Part shown: in pieces, positions 34,983 through 44,646 of the stretch
How the letters are laid out: the number at the start of each line of letters is the position of its first letter
How positions within the stretch are numbered: position 1 is the first letter of the stretch
Source of the DNA: Mesobacillus maritimus
GTDB taxonomy: Bacteria > Bacillota > Bacilli > Bacillales > Cytobacillaceae
Assembly (NCBI RefSeq): GCF_023715205.1
Contig: NZ_JAMBNR010000001.1
Coordinates: 248,001-312,000 of the forward strand
DNA length: 64,000 nt
Reading direction: 5' to 3'
Made by a program: the position numbers and the translations under genes
Notes under the pieces: model-generated
What the model was told of the DNA's origin: nothing
What the model saw: only the letters and a program-made list of their open reading frames with translations
The model's database searches: none

Positions 34983-36041
34983 TTATCTGTTATGGTTAGA
35001 CAATGTTTGCCGGTGAATGCTGATTAAATCAATTAATAAAGAGAATCCTGTTTCCCTTTTCCCTGCACCTGCCCCACTAAGGGTCACAGGTCCTAATAAA
35101 TCACATTCATATGTTACCGCATTTACTGCTCCACTAATTGAAGCTAAGGGGTCAAGCAACTCTACTTTTTCCGGAGCGATGGAAGCACATATTTGTTCAC
35201 CACGCTTGGTTGCCTTCGCTAAGAGCTTCCACCGTTTCCTTTCCATTTTCGCTGTCTCGATTTCTTTCAAAGTAAGATTGGTAATTCCCTTGCAAATAAC
35301 ATCTTTTACATTTAGATTTGCACCCATTAAATAGTTTGCTAAAATCACAATCTTGTAGCGAGCATCATATCCTTCAATATCGTTTGTCGGGTCAGCCTCT
35401 GCATATCCTAGCTCCTGCGCTTGTTTAAGAGCTTCTTTAAATGAGATTCCATCTTCTTCCATCTTCGTTAAGATATAATTTGTCGTTCCATTTAAAATAC
35501 CACGTATTTCTGTGATTTCATTCCCAGCCAGAGTGGTTACGGGCATCCTTAACGCGGGTGTCCCACTCATCACGGTACCTTCAAAGCCCCAATAGACTCC
35601 TTTTCGCCTTGCTAGCTCCATTAGTTCTTTAAAGGCAAGAGCAACGGGACCTTTATTTGTCATCACGACATTCTTTCCAGAATTAAATGCCGCTTTACAA
35701 TAATCGATCGCTGGTTGCCCCGTGTTCACATCTGTAAATGAAACTTCAATAATCGTATCCGCATTCGTTTCCTGAATTGTCTTTAAACTATTCCAACCGG
35801 TCATTAACCCCTCACATGCTGGGTAATTTTCTATAGTTCCCGTTCCCTCTAATACGTCTAGGACAGTAGAAATATCAAGTCCATCTGGATGATAAATTGA
35901 GCCTTTATTTATGTCAGCAATTGCAACAATTTTTGTTGTTAATTCTTCTGTTTCATAGAGAAACTCTTTTTTGTCACGGAGAATCTCGGCGAACCCTTGA
36001 CCAACATTTCCAAAACCAATTAAGGCTAATTTGTGAGTCAC
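34983..36041 (-). CDS. Homoserine dehydrogenase, short form
   Basis: A 352-residue NAD(P)-dependent enzyme of aspartate-semialdehyde/homoserine interconversion. N-terminal Rossmann LALIGFGNVGQGFAEIL; catalytic region NVVMTNKGPVAL, GTVMSGTPALRM, GILNGTTNYILTKM, GYAEADPTNDIEGYDARYKI. It lacks the C-terminal ACT regulatory domain of the biosynthetic Bacillus enzyme, so it is unlikely to be threonine-feedback-controlled. GTG at 36041 is preferred (GGGGG seven bases before) over GTG at 36047. It is the last gene of the eutD operon, which suggests a catabolic role on aspartate semialdehyde or homoserine. Confidence 0.88.
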   Translation of the reverse strand: MTHKLALIGFGNVGQGFAEILRDKKEFLYETEELTTKIVAIADINKGSIYHPDGLDISTVLDVLEGTGTIENYPACEGLMTGWNSLKTIQETNADTIIEVSFTDVNTGQPAIDYCKAAFNSGKNVVMTNKGPVALAFKELMELARRKGVYWGFEGTVMSGTPALRMPVTTLAGNEITEIRGILNGTTNYILTKMEEDGISFKEALKQAQELGYAEADPTNDIEGYDARYKIVILANYLMGANLNVKDVICKGITNLTLKEIETAKMERKRWKLLAKATKRGEQICASIAPEKVELLDPLASISGAVNAVTYECDLLGPVTLSGAGAGKRETGFSLLIDLISIHRQTLSNHNR

Positions 36042-36063
36042 TTTCACACCCCCAATGTATTTA

Positions 36064-37278
36064 TTATTTTGCCTCCCCTGTTAGGAACTCAATGACCGTT
36101 TGCACCAATATACCTGTCCCTAAAGGTAAACAGGATTCATCGATATCAAAAATCGGCGTATGCAATTCACGCTTAATTTCATCATTTTTACAACAACCTA
36201 AAAAAAACATTGAACTCGGTAGCTGTTGAGAAACGTACCCGAAATCTTCGCCGCCCATCCCAAAGCACCCATTTGTAACTTTCGCCTCGGGATTTTGTTG
36301 TAAAATCGCATTGTTAATCAATTCATTCACTCTAGGACAATTGTATAGAGCAGGTTCTCCTCTTTTAATGTTTAATGTGCAGTTCCCTCCCAAATTTACT
36401 ACCAGCGAGAATGCTCTCTGAAGTTCGAAGGCCAGAAGTTTGCGAACTTCTGGTGTATAACTTCTAATCGTGCCCTCAATGATTACTTCTGTAGGAATAA
36501 TATTACTTGCAGAACCAGCATGTATTTTGCCGATGCTAATTACACCCGACTCAAGAGCTTCTAATCGACGAGATACAATTCCATAAACAGCTTGCAGTAC
36601 GGGACCGACCATCCAGATTGGATCCGTTCCTTTTTCAGGATAAGCTCCATGACCTCCTGTTCCATAAATTACACCTTCAAAAACATCAACATTTGCCATA
36701 CTATAACCATCATTTATTTGAACTTCACCAGCAGGTAACCAAGGACACATATGCAGCGCAACAGCCATGTCGACATCATCATAAACACCATTCTGAAGAA
36801 GATAAGGTGACCCAGATAGTCCATTTTCATCCGGGCTTTCTTCTGCAGGTTGAAAGATCAATTTTACAGTACCGGATAGCTCATTAGCTTGAAAGATATT
36901 TGTTAAAACTGTTGCAACCCCCAATAAAATCGCAGTATGGGCATCATGGCCACAAGCATGCATCACTCCACTTTTTTTTGAACAATAATCACAGTCATTT
37001 TCCTCTTTAATTGGTAAAGCATCCATGTCTGCACGGAGCGCGATACATGGCCCATCTCCACGCGACAATGTTCCGACAACACTTGTCTCGACACCAATAC
37101 CTGCTTCCACTTTCATTCCTTCTAAGTTCTTTAACGTGTTTTGAACAAACCTAGATGTCTCGAATTCTTTAAAACTGAGTTCGGGATATTGATGTAAGTG
37201 TCGCCGCCATTTTATTAGGTGGCTAGTTAAAAGATGAACCTGTTCCGTTACTGAAATTGGTTGAGTCATTTGTCGCAT
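36064..37278 (-). CDS. M20-family amidohydrolase, candidate N-acetyl-diaminobutyrate deacetylase
   Basis: A 404-residue M20D metallo-amidohydrolase. Metal ligands: MHACGHDAHTAILLG, IFQPAEESPDE and the later His in the C-terminal catalytic region; the lid domain spans about residues 195-310 (GTGGHGAYPEKGTDPI). The family removes acyl groups from amino acids. In this operon, after eutD, the natural substrate is the N-acetyl-2,4-diaminobutyrate made by ectoine hydrolysis, replacing the DoeB/EutE enzyme. That substrate is inferred from context. It lies 22 bp from the homoserine dehydrogenase gene. Confidence 0.85.
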   Translation of the reverse strand: MRQMTQPISVTEQVHLLTSHLIKWRRHLHQYPELSFKEFETSRFVQNTLKNLEGMKVEAGIGVETSVVGTLSRGDGPCIALRADMDALPIKEENDCDYCSKKSGVMHACGHDAHTAILLGVATVLTNIFQANELSGTVKLIFQPAEESPDENGLSGSPYLLQNGVYDDVDMAVALHMCPWLPAGEVQINDGYSMANVDVFEGVIYGTGGHGAYPEKGTDPIWMVGPVLQAVYGIVSRRLEALESGVISIGKIHAGSASNIIPTEVIIEGTIRSYTPEVRKLLAFELQRAFSLVVNLGGNCTLNIKRGEPALYNCPRVNELINNAILQQNPEAKVTNGCFGMGGEDFGYVSQQLPSSMFFLGCCKNDEIKRELHTPIFDIDESCLPLGTGILVQTVIEFLTGEAK

Positions 37279-37317
37279 TTTCCCTTCCCTATCAAATTCT
37301 GATTTCCCCTTAACTTT

Positions 37318-38502
37318 TTATCCTCTGTTTACATATGCAAAAGCCTGTTTGAAATCAGCAATTAGATCATCAATCTCTTCAATTCCACACGAAACACGAA
37401 TGAGCCCTTCAGGTATCCCCATCGCTGCTCTTTCTTCAGGAGTGCATTCAATGTGACTTGTTGTACGAGCTGGCCCTACGGTTGTCTCGACCGCCCCGAG
37501 ATTTGCAGCTCGGTTGGCAAATTGTAATCGGGGCAATAACTCTTTAACCATGTTCATTCCACCTTTAACACTAAAGCTAAGCATCCCTCCATATCCTTTC
37601 ATTTGTTTTTTGGCGATGTGATGGTTGGGGTGCTCCTCAAGCCCTGGATAATAGACACCTTCTACTAAGTCTTCTGTTTTTAAGTAGTTTGCTAATGCTA
37701 TAGCATTTTTGCTTTGTTGACATACTCGCAAATGAAGTGTTTTCATTCCACGAAGCATTAAATAGGCTGCCATTGGGTCCATTGTTGCTCCATTAATTTC
37801 ACGATAATGAAAAATTTGTTCAACCAATTCTTTCTTTCCACATACAATGCCGCCCAAAGCATCCGCATGTCCGCCAAGGAACTTTGTAGCACTATGGATC
37901 ACTAAATCTACTCCTAAGCTCAATGGTGTTTGATTAATTGGTGTTGCAAACGTGTTATCAACGATTACCAATGCACCTACCGCTTTTCCTGCCTTTGCCA
38001 TTCGCTCAATATCTGTAATCTTAACTGTCGGGTTTGTAGGAGTTTCCAAATATAAAATTTTGCATCCCTTCAGTACCTCGGCTTCCATTTGTTCATGGTT
38101 TCCTGTTTCACACAAGATGACCTCAATTTGTTGCCTAGGCAAGAATTCAGTAAAAATTTTGTTAGTCCCGCCATACGTATCTTTTATAGAAACGATCCGA
38201 TCTCCTGGAACTAAAAAAGTTGCAAAAGTATTACTGATGGCAGCCATTCCTGTTGAAAAACTAGTAGCCGCTTCTGCACCTTCTAAAATTTTCACTTTAT
38301 CCTCAAAAGACTGGACAGTAGGGTTCGTATTTCGTCCATAAATATGACCATCTATTTTTCCAGTCGCAACCTCATACCATTGTTCTAAATCATCATATCC
38401 ATAAGCGACGCTAAGAACGACCGGAACCTGTGTTGCACCGTGAACTAAATAATCCTTTTCCCCTGCCCATACTGCCTTTGTACCAAGTTTTGCATTTTCC
38501 AC
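37318..38502 (-). CDS. Cystathionine gamma-synthase/lyase-family PLP enzyme
   Basis: A 394-residue Cys/Met-metabolism PLP enzyme. Landmarks: YGRNTNPTV, ATSFSTGMAAISNTFATFL, the PLP Asp in VIVDNTFATP, and the PLP Lys in HSATKFLGGHADALGG. Members do gamma-replacement or gamma-elimination on activated homoserine or methionine. Placed between eutD and the deacetylase, it might act on homoserine derivatives or perform gamma-elimination on an ectoine-derived diamino acid; neither is proven. GTG at 38502 has GGAGGG six bases upstream; the TTG at 38517 overlaps that site. Confidence 0.85.
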   Translation of the reverse strand: MENAKLGTKAVWAGEKDYLVHGATQVPVVLSVAYGYDDLEQWYEVATGKIDGHIYGRNTNPTVQSFEDKVKILEGAEAATSFSTGMAAISNTFATFLVPGDRIVSIKDTYGGTNKIFTEFLPRQQIEVILCETGNHEQMEAEVLKGCKILYLETPTNPTVKITDIERMAKAGKAVGALVIVDNTFATPINQTPLSLGVDLVIHSATKFLGGHADALGGIVCGKKELVEQIFHYREINGATMDPMAAYLMLRGMKTLHLRVCQQSKNAIALANYLKTEDLVEGVYYPGLEEHPNHHIAKKQMKGYGGMLSFSVKGGMNMVKELLPRLQFANRAANLGAVETTVGPARTTSHIECTPEERAAMGIPEGLIRVSCGIEEIDDLIADFKQAFAYVNRG

Positions 38503-38619
38503 AAGATCCCTCCTCAATATTTTCCGAACAATAACCCCCGAGATTTTGCTTCTATCACCTTTTTAAACTTCTTTTATAGCTGTAACAATCCTCAAGCCAA
38601 TCTTCGATTAACCAACACC

Positions 38620-39852
38620 CTACACTTCTTCAATTTCACCGATGTCGGATGGGAAATCATTGCTATTTATCAATGGTAGAAATTGCTCTTTTACAAATAA
38701 TTGTCTAGGCAGTGACGCGAAAGTTTCACACCCGTTTTCCGTTATTCGAATCGATTCACTCGCTTCAAAACCATAATCATCAAGCCATATTCCCGGAATC
38801 AAATGGAATGTCATATTCGGTTTTAGTATCGTTTTATCTCCACTCCTAATGCTAACTGTGTGTTCTCCCCAATCAGGTGGGTAGTTTAAGCCCATTGAAT
38901 AACCTAGTCTTGAGTCTTTAGTGAGTCCAAATTTACTTATGGTTTGCTTAAAAGTGGACTCAATTTCTTCAGAAGCGATCCCTGGTTTTATCATCTCAAG
39001 GCAGGCATTTAAGCCTTCCACTACTACATCTGATAAAATCTGGATCTTGTCAGCTGGCTTTCCAAGGCTAATGGTTCTCGCAAGTGGCGAATGATAACGC
39101 TTATAGCAGCCAGCGAGCTCAATTGTCACAATATCTCCAGACTCATATGGATCATCTGTCCAAGTTAAATGAGGTGTAGCTGAACGCTCTCCAGAAGGAA
39201 GTAGAGGGACAATCGCAGGGTAATCACCGCCAAATTCATTTGTCCCCCGAATTTGTGACCTAAATATCTCTGCGGCGACATCACACTCACGAACACCGAC
39301 GTCAACCATTTCAAGAGCTTTTGTCATCGCAATTTCACTAATTTTGGCGGCGCGCTTTATCATTTCTATCTCGACATCAGATTTAATAAGGCGGAGCCAG
39401 TTGACAAGGAGAGAGCCATCGCTAATTGTGGCATTTGGTAATCCGCACTTTAATGCTTCGTAACATCTTGCTGTAAAATAGTAATTTTCCATCTCAACAC
39501 CAATCGTTCGTTTATCTTGACCAATCTGTTTTAATATTTCAGCAACATATTTCATTGGATGGAGTGTCGTCGATTGCACATATTCGTCCGGATATGGAAA
39601 AATGTTTTCATGGAATAGCCAAGTTGTCATTCTTGCACCATTTGCATCTTGATTCCGACCAATCCAGAATGGTTGATCCTCATCATCAATAACAACCAGC
39701 ATTTGGTGAACGTAAAACGACCAAGCGTCATAACCTGATAAATAATTAATATTGGCTGGGTCAGTTATTAGCAATACCTCTATTCCTTTTTTCGCCATAC
39801 TTTCTTTTGTTTTTCGAATCCTTTCTTTATACTCCTCTGTGCCAAAATTCAT
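38620..39852 (-). CDS. eutD: Ectoine hydrolase (EutD/DoeA)
   Basis: A 410-residue M24 (creatinase/aminopeptidase P fold) enzyme that opens the ectoine ring to N-acetyl-2,4-diaminobutyrate. The N-terminal creatinase domain has LLITDPANINYLSGYDAWSF and GRNQDANGARMTTWL; the catalytic half has RGTNEFGGDYPAIVPLLPSG, HLTWTDDPYESGD and YSMGLNYPPDWGEHTVSI. These long identities, including WSFYVHQ and QDANGAR, are specific to EutD/DoeA rather than general prolidases. GGGGGAG lies eight bases before the ATG. First gene of the four-gene operon eutD-lyase-deacetylase-hom. Confidence 0.93.
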   Translation of the reverse strand: MNFGTEEYKERIRKTKESMAKKGIEVLLITDPANINYLSGYDAWSFYVHQMLVVIDDEDQPFWIGRNQDANGARMTTWLFHENIFPYPDEYVQSTTLHPMKYVAEILKQIGQDKRTIGVEMENYYFTARCYEALKCGLPNATISDGSLLVNWLRLIKSDVEIEMIKRAAKISEIAMTKALEMVDVGVRECDVAAEIFRSQIRGTNEFGGDYPAIVPLLPSGERSATPHLTWTDDPYESGDIVTIELAGCYKRYHSPLARTISLGKPADKIQILSDVVVEGLNACLEMIKPGIASEEIESTFKQTISKFGLTKDSRLGYSMGLNYPPDWGEHTVSIRSGDKTILKPNMTFHLIPGIWLDDYGFEASESIRITENGCETFASLPRQLFVKEQFLPLINSNDFPSDIGEIEEV

Positions 39853-40002
39853 AGGAACACTCCCCCTGCCTTCTCCATTACATTTGGTTATACCCTTATA
39901 TTAGTGAAACAGGCAAGAAATGGTCATCTGTCAAAATGTATGAAAATTTTGTTGTTTTTTCTTTCAAAGTATCGAAATAAGATTAAAGCCCTTAACCTGC
40001 AC

Positions 40003-40041
40003 AAAAAAACGACTTCTTTTTAAGCAAAAAGAAATCGTTTT
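40003..40041 (-). terminator. Terminator after the PucR regulator gene
   Basis: AAAACGACTTCTTTT pairs with AAAAGAAATCGTTTT (one mismatch) and runs leftward into a T-run. It separates the regulator transcript from the eutD operon. Confidence 0.85.
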
Positions 40042-40055
40042 CGATGATTGCCTTA

Positions 40056-41768
40056 TTATTTTTGGTCCGAATTTTCGATATAACTTCCAAGTTTCCATAT
40101 CTTTATGCATAATTCTAGAAGAAAAACCTCTTCAGGATCGAGGAGAGATAGCCCTGTTAAAGACTCAATTTTTCTCAATCGATAAAGCAACGATTGTCGG
40201 TGTAAATTTAAAGCTCTTGCTGTTTGGCTGACATTGCCATGACATGCATGATACATACTTATGGTTCCAATCAAGTCCATGTTTCGCTGCTGATCATACA
40301 AAAGAAGTGGTTTAACGGTAGTGTAAATTACCTCTTTCATTTCTTCATTTTTAGAAATAGTTAATAGAATTCGATCCATCTTTGTGTGTTCATGAAATGT
40401 CCGACGCCCAGGACCATTTTTGCGCCTCCCTAGACTTAGCGCTAATTTCGCGTGATCATAACTTAGCTTAAATCCTTGTAGGTTTTGATAATAATCTCCA
40501 ACTCCCCATGATAACACAACATCTGGAAGCAAGTTGCGAAGACGACGCTCAATAAGATCTAAAAAAGCAGTAGGATGATTCCCTCTATCTCCAGGTATGG
40601 TCTCAAGAAACAATACGATTATTTCTTCTTGATAGGTCAGCATCACTTCCCGTTTTAACGATTGTGCTGAATAGTAAATTTCCTCCTCAATATAGCGGAT
40701 CATATTCTCAAACCAGCTTTCATACGAATCGGTCAATCTCTTCGATTTTTCGAACAGGTTCTGTAAATTTTCAGGAAGGCCAACAATACATAAATAGGGT
40801 AATTTTATGTTATATCCCAATAATCTCGCACGCGAATGCGCTTGCTCCGATGAATGAATATTACCGTGTGCAAGTTCTTGAACAAAGTCACTACGTAATC
40901 TTATTTTTGTTGTTTCAATCGCATTCTTTCGTGATAACCATAAAGCAATCGTTGTAGTAGCATGTTCTAAAACAGTTCCAACAAAAGAGGAAACATAAGT
41001 TTCGATTTCCATTTCTGGAGGTAATAACACATATAAAAATCCTTGTACGTCACTGGCCACTTGTATAATTGGGAGCTGCAATACATTGTAACCATCGAAG
41101 CGAACTGACTGAACTTTATGAAACAACGGATCATGTGGTAATAAAGCTGAATCATCTACCACCGGAATAAGCCCCTTCATTACGTATTGGTTCCAATTTT
41201 TTGTTATTTGATGACTTTGTTGGTGTAGCTCTTGAATCATCCCCGTATGGTCCGTTAATATCAATGGAAATCCGATTTGTTTTTCAATATAGTTTAAAAT
41301 ACTATTTAAATCCTTTTCTTGGAGAATTAATTTTAAAAGATGCTGTTGAACTTTCTCTGATTTTTCACGATTCCACTGTTGACGATTATTCAAGTCCCTC
41401 ATAACCTCGGCAATAATATTGGCAAATCGAATTTCCCAAGGTAATTCAATAATAATGAATTGCTCCTTTTCGGCAAGTTTTATTACTTCTTTTGGAATAT
41501 CATATACATGGCGTCCCAAAGCAATCATAAGGGCAGAAGCTCCTGATTTTATGATATCCTTCACAAAACTCTTGAAAGTTTGAACCTCTTTTCCACAACC
41601 AATACCAGTACTTAAAACAAGTTCATTTTTGCGAACAAAATTTTCTACAGGCATTTCAATTACAGAAATCCATTGTACATAACGTTCCTCCATTTGACAT
41701 TGGCCAGAGCGAACAACGGCACCTTGCATAACTTCCATATTCCATATTTCAGCAATGGTCAATTTCAT
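40056..41768 (-). CDS. PucR-family transcriptional regulator
   Basis: A 570-residue activator-type regulator. Residues 1-130 form the PucR N-terminal domain (LTIAEIWNMEVMQGAVVRSG, MPVENFVRKNELVLSTGIG); a GAF-like middle (PLILTDHTGMIQEL) follows; the C-terminal PucR HTH reads CHGNVSQTARALNLHRQSLLYRLRKIESLTG. PucR proteins usually activate purine or other N-compound catabolism. Lying between eutB and eutD on the same strand, it is the likely ectoine-cluster regulator. ATG at 41768 follows AAGGGGG at eight bases. Confidence 0.88.
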   Translation of the reverse strand: MKLTIAEIWNMEVMQGAVVRSGQCQMEERYVQWISVIEMPVENFVRKNELVLSTGIGCGKEVQTFKSFVKDIIKSGASALMIALGRHVYDIPKEVIKLAEKEQFIIIELPWEIRFANIIAEVMRDLNNRQQWNREKSEKVQQHLLKLILQEKDLNSILNYIEKQIGFPLILTDHTGMIQELHQQSHQITKNWNQYVMKGLIPVVDDSALLPHDPLFHKVQSVRFDGYNVLQLPIIQVASDVQGFLYVLLPPEMEIETYVSSFVGTVLEHATTTIALWLSRKNAIETTKIRLRSDFVQELAHGNIHSSEQAHSRARLLGYNIKLPYLCIVGLPENLQNLFEKSKRLTDSYESWFENMIRYIEEEIYYSAQSLKREVMLTYQEEIIVLFLETIPGDRGNHPTAFLDLIERRLRNLLPDVVLSWGVGDYYQNLQGFKLSYDHAKLALSLGRRKNGPGRRTFHEHTKMDRILLTISKNEEMKEVIYTTVKPLLLYDQQRNMDLIGTISMYHACHGNVSQTARALNLHRQSLLYRLRKIESLTGLSLLDPEEVFLLELCIKIWKLGSYIENSDQK

Positions 41769-41846
41769 AAACAAAACCCCCTTGACCTAAGTAATTTTGT
41801 GTTTAACGTTTCGCTACAGAGTTAACAAAATGGTCTTGGGGTCTTT

Positions 41847-42836
41847 TCAAGTATTTATTTTTAATAGTTGTTGAATAACGGATAAATCGACATTATTCCC
41901 TCTGATGATGGCGACTACACTTCCCTTACGGTAAGGGATTCTATTATTAAGGACTGGTGCGATACTGGTCGCTGCCGCTCCTTCTATGAGCATTCGATGT
42001 TCTTTTAACATATAGACCATACTATCTGCAATCTCATTTTCAGAAATAGTGAAAATGTTATCAATATTAGACTTTACCAACCTAAATGTATATTGATTAT
42101 TAAGACCGATACCACCTAGTAAACTGTCGGCTAACGTTTGTCCTTCTGGTAATTTCACTGGATGACCTTGCTTTAAGCTTTCATACATAACAGCTGAGTG
42201 GTTTATAGTTGTTCCGATTACATTAACATCTGTATCAATTGATTTTAATGTTAATCCAATCCCCGATAATAGCCCGCCTCCTGATAATGGAATAAGGACA
42301 TCTATTAGATCCGGTATTTCCTCTATTAGACCAAGTCCGATTGTTCCATGACCTGCAATGATATGTGGGCCATCAAATGGCGGGATTGCTGTCAGTCCTA
42401 ATTGTTTTTCAAGTTGGAGACACCGTTCACTCGCTTCGTCTTGACTCTCACCATGCATCTCTATTTGAGCTCCAAGTTTTCTTAAAAATTCAAGTTTAAC
42501 CTTTGGAACATTGTTAGATACACAAACAACAACATTAATCCCTAACTTTTTAGCAACATAAGTAACGGCCAGCCCATGGTTGCCGGTTGAAAAGGTAGAA
42601 ATCCCTTTCTTTTTCTGACTATTACTTAAACTTAATATCTTATTTGCTGCTCCTCTTACTTTAAATGCTCCTATGTCATGAACGTTCTCTAATTTTAAAT
42701 AGACATTACGTCCAATATTTTCAGATAATCCTATAGAGTGTACTAAAGGTGTTTTGTTTACCATTGAGGAAATTCGTTGTCTCGCTTCATAAACATCTCG
42801 GATTGTTACATTTTCCCTAATGTTTGAAGCATCCAT
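41847..42836 (-). CDS. eutB: Hydroxyectoine-utilisation dehydratase EutB
   Basis: A 329-residue threonine-dehydratase-like PLP enzyme. PLP Lys in GAFKVRGAANK; STGNHGLAVTYVAKKLG; glycine loop PLSGGGLLSGIGL. The stretches KLGAQIEMHGESQDEASERC, IPPFDGPHIIAGHGTIGLGL and LADSLLGGIGLNNQYTF are characteristic of EutB rather than of biosynthetic or catabolic threonine dehydratase. It should remove water and/or ammonia from the hydroxylated diamino acid. ATG at 42836 follows AAGGAGGA; the longer frame to 42893 includes that site. The usual partner EutC (cyclodeaminase-like) is absent. Confidence 0.87.
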   Translation of the reverse strand: MDASNIRENVTIRDVYEARQRISSMVNKTPLVHSIGLSENIGRNVYLKLENVHDIGAFKVRGAANKILSLSNSQKKKGISTFSTGNHGLAVTYVAKKLGINVVVCVSNNVPKVKLEFLRKLGAQIEMHGESQDEASERCLQLEKQLGLTAIPPFDGPHIIAGHGTIGLGLIEEIPDLIDVLIPLSGGGLLSGIGLTLKSIDTDVNVIGTTINHSAVMYESLKQGHPVKLPEGQTLADSLLGGIGLNNQYTFRLVKSNIDNIFTISENEIADSMVYMLKEHRMLIEGAAATSIAPVLNNRIPYRKGSVVAIIRGNNVDLSVIQQLLKINT

Positions 42837-43020
42837 GAGTAAGTTCCTCCTTAAAAAGGCTTCAGATAATTCATATATACTGTCAAACAGCATATAGTAT
42901 GAATTTTATGTTTGGTATCAAAAAACTAACGAGGGGCTAGAATCTTCCTAAAAAACGATGGTTTCTACAAAATCATCTTGATATACTAATAGTTATTGTG
43001 TTTAGAAGTGAGGGAAAGAA

Positions 43021-44403
43021 ATGCCTACAGAAAAACTTAGCTCAAGAGCCATTGTTATCGGTGGAGGTGTCGCTGGAAAACTTTCAGCTAGAGTTCTCGC
43101 CGATTATTTCGAGGAAGTAATGATAATAGAAAAGGACCATAAACAAGACCAACCCCAAAATCGGTCTGGCGTTCCCCAGGGTTTACATGGTCATGCTTTA
43201 TTAAAAAGCGGTGAGGAAATATTAGAAGAATTTTTCCCAGGTATCATCGATGAACTTCAAGATTCTGGGGCAGTATCGGCCAATTTTTCACGTGACCTTG
43301 CTTGGTTCCATCATGGTAGTTGGAAAATAAGATCGCATTCACAACTAATGACCATTCAGCAAAGTCGACCTTTTTTGGAGTATCACATTCAGAAACGACT
43401 TCAGCATATTTCTACTGTTCATTCTATTTATGGTGCAAAACCCCTTCGACTTGTTCTTGACGCAAAAAAGACAAGTATCGCGGGAATTGAGTATCAGACG
43501 GAAGAAGGCAAAGTGGAGGAAATTGACGCCAATCTAGTAATTGATGCCTCAGGTGCAGCAACATTTACTACTCAATGGCTTAAAAAAAACGGCATCGCTA
43601 CACCACCAATTGATGAGATACAAGTAAACCTCTGTTATGCAAGCAGGGCTTACGAACACTTATCTCCCGAAGACAGGGATTGGAAAGGTCTGCTTGTTTA
43701 TCCGAATCCTCCACATCAGATAAGAGGCGGAGGTATGTACCAAATTGAAGCAAACAAGTGGATGGTCACCTTATTTGGATATGGACTCGATAGTCCTCCC
43801 AAGACGGATAAAGAGTTTTTAGAACATGCGGCAATCCTAGACCATCCTTCGTTTTTTGGAGCAATTATTGATGGCAAACCTGCTTCCGAAGTAAACATTT
43901 ATCGTTTCCCAAAAATGAGGAGATTCCGTTATGAAAAGATGGAAAATCTCCCCAATGGACTAATTGTTATTGGGGATGCGCTTTGTCGAATTGATCCAGT
44001 ATTTGCCCAAGGGATGAGCCTGTCAGCTTTAGAGGCTAAGCAGCTAGAGAAAGTATTGAAACAAGCAACAAAACATCAAAGTCTAGAGGCTATTAGCAAA
44101 AAAGCACATCAGGAATTCCAACGTGTTTTAAGCATTCCCTGGTTAATCGCTTCGATTGAGGATTTTAGGTTTCCTCATACTACTGGAAATAGATTTTTCG
44201 GATTATCATTTTTACAAGGCTATATAAAAAGAGTCATGTTAGCATGCTCAGATAATCAAATCGTTTACGAAAAGTTCATGAACGTTTTGCATCTTAAGGC
44301 ACATCCTGCAACTCTTTTTGCACCGAAGATGATAAAATCCATTCTATTTAAGACCGTGACACCTCGTCACAACCTTGATAAAGAAAAAGTGATTCGGTCA
44401 TAA
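43021..44403 (+). CDS. FAD-dependent oxidoreductase / aromatic-ring-hydroxylase-like
   Basis: A 460-residue flavoprotein of the geranylgeranyl-reductase/monooxygenase type. FAD Rossmann motif AIVIGGGVAGKLSARVLADYF, then RSGVPQGLHGHALLKSGEEI, the ASGAAT loop and the DG-type motif VIGDALCRIDPVFAQGMSL. No transmembrane segment. Close matches in memory are unassigned 'FAD-dependent monooxygenases'. It diverges from eutB with a 184-bp gap; I see no direct link to ectoine use. GAGGGAAAG precedes the ATG. Confidence 0.8.
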   Translation: MPTEKLSSRAIVIGGGVAGKLSARVLADYFEEVMIIEKDHKQDQPQNRSGVPQGLHGHALLKSGEEILEEFFPGIIDELQDSGAVSANFSRDLAWFHHGSWKIRSHSQLMTIQQSRPFLEYHIQKRLQHISTVHSIYGAKPLRLVLDAKKTSIAGIEYQTEEGKVEEIDANLVIDASGAATFTTQWLKKNGIATPPIDEIQVNLCYASRAYEHLSPEDRDWKGLLVYPNPPHQIRGGGMYQIEANKWMVTLFGYGLDSPPKTDKEFLEHAAILDHPSFFGAIIDGKPASEVNIYRFPKMRRFRYEKMENLPNGLIVIGDALCRIDPVFAQGMSLSALEAKQLEKVLKQATKHQSLEAISKKAHQEFQRVLSIPWLIASIEDFRFPHTTGNRFFGLSFLQGYIKRVMLACSDNQIVYEKFMNVLHLKAHPATLFAPKMIKSILFKTVTPRHNLDKEKVIRS

Positions 44404-44421
44404 TAACTTCGAGGTGATTTT

Positions 44422-44598
44422 ATGAATGTAAACCGACTAAAGGAAATTGTCGCTTCGAAGGATGAAATTTTGCTCCACTATCACGGCATACCGATCTGGA
44501 TTGATAGCATTGACGAAAGTTCAGGTTTGGCAAAAGGTTCTGAGCGTGGAGCCCATGATACAAGCAGGCTTATCCCTTTTGATGAAATTGAAGAATAA
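44422..44598 (+). CDS. sspH: H-type small acid-soluble spore protein, copy 1
   Basis: 58 residues: MNVNRLKEIVASKDEILLHY, then HGIPIWIDSIDESSGLAKGS, ending LIPFDEIEE. The 'N.xR.KEIV' helix, 'Y.G.P.WI..ID..S..A' core and an acidic end are the SspH pattern. GAGGTG is seven bases before the ATG. A second copy is at 49800. Expected to be made in the forespore and bind spore DNA. Confidence 0.9.
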   Translation: MNVNRLKEIVASKDEILLHYHGIPIWIDSIDESSGLAKGSERGAHDTSRLIPFDEIEE

Positions 44599-44645
44599 AA
44601 AAGGCTAGATTCACTCTCAATTATACTGAGGTGAACTAGCCTTTT
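44599..44645. terminator. Bidirectional terminator after sspH
   Basis: AAAAGGCTAG pairs with CTAGCCTTTT, with further pairing inside (TTCACTCTCA and CTGAGGTGAA). It lies between convergent genes. Confidence 0.85.
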
Positions 44646-44646
44646 C

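Noticed and set aside
41847-42836. Catabolic or biosynthetic threonine dehydratase
   Set aside because: Distinctive EutB stretches and the neighbouring eutD argue for hydroxyectoine use; no ACT domain is present.
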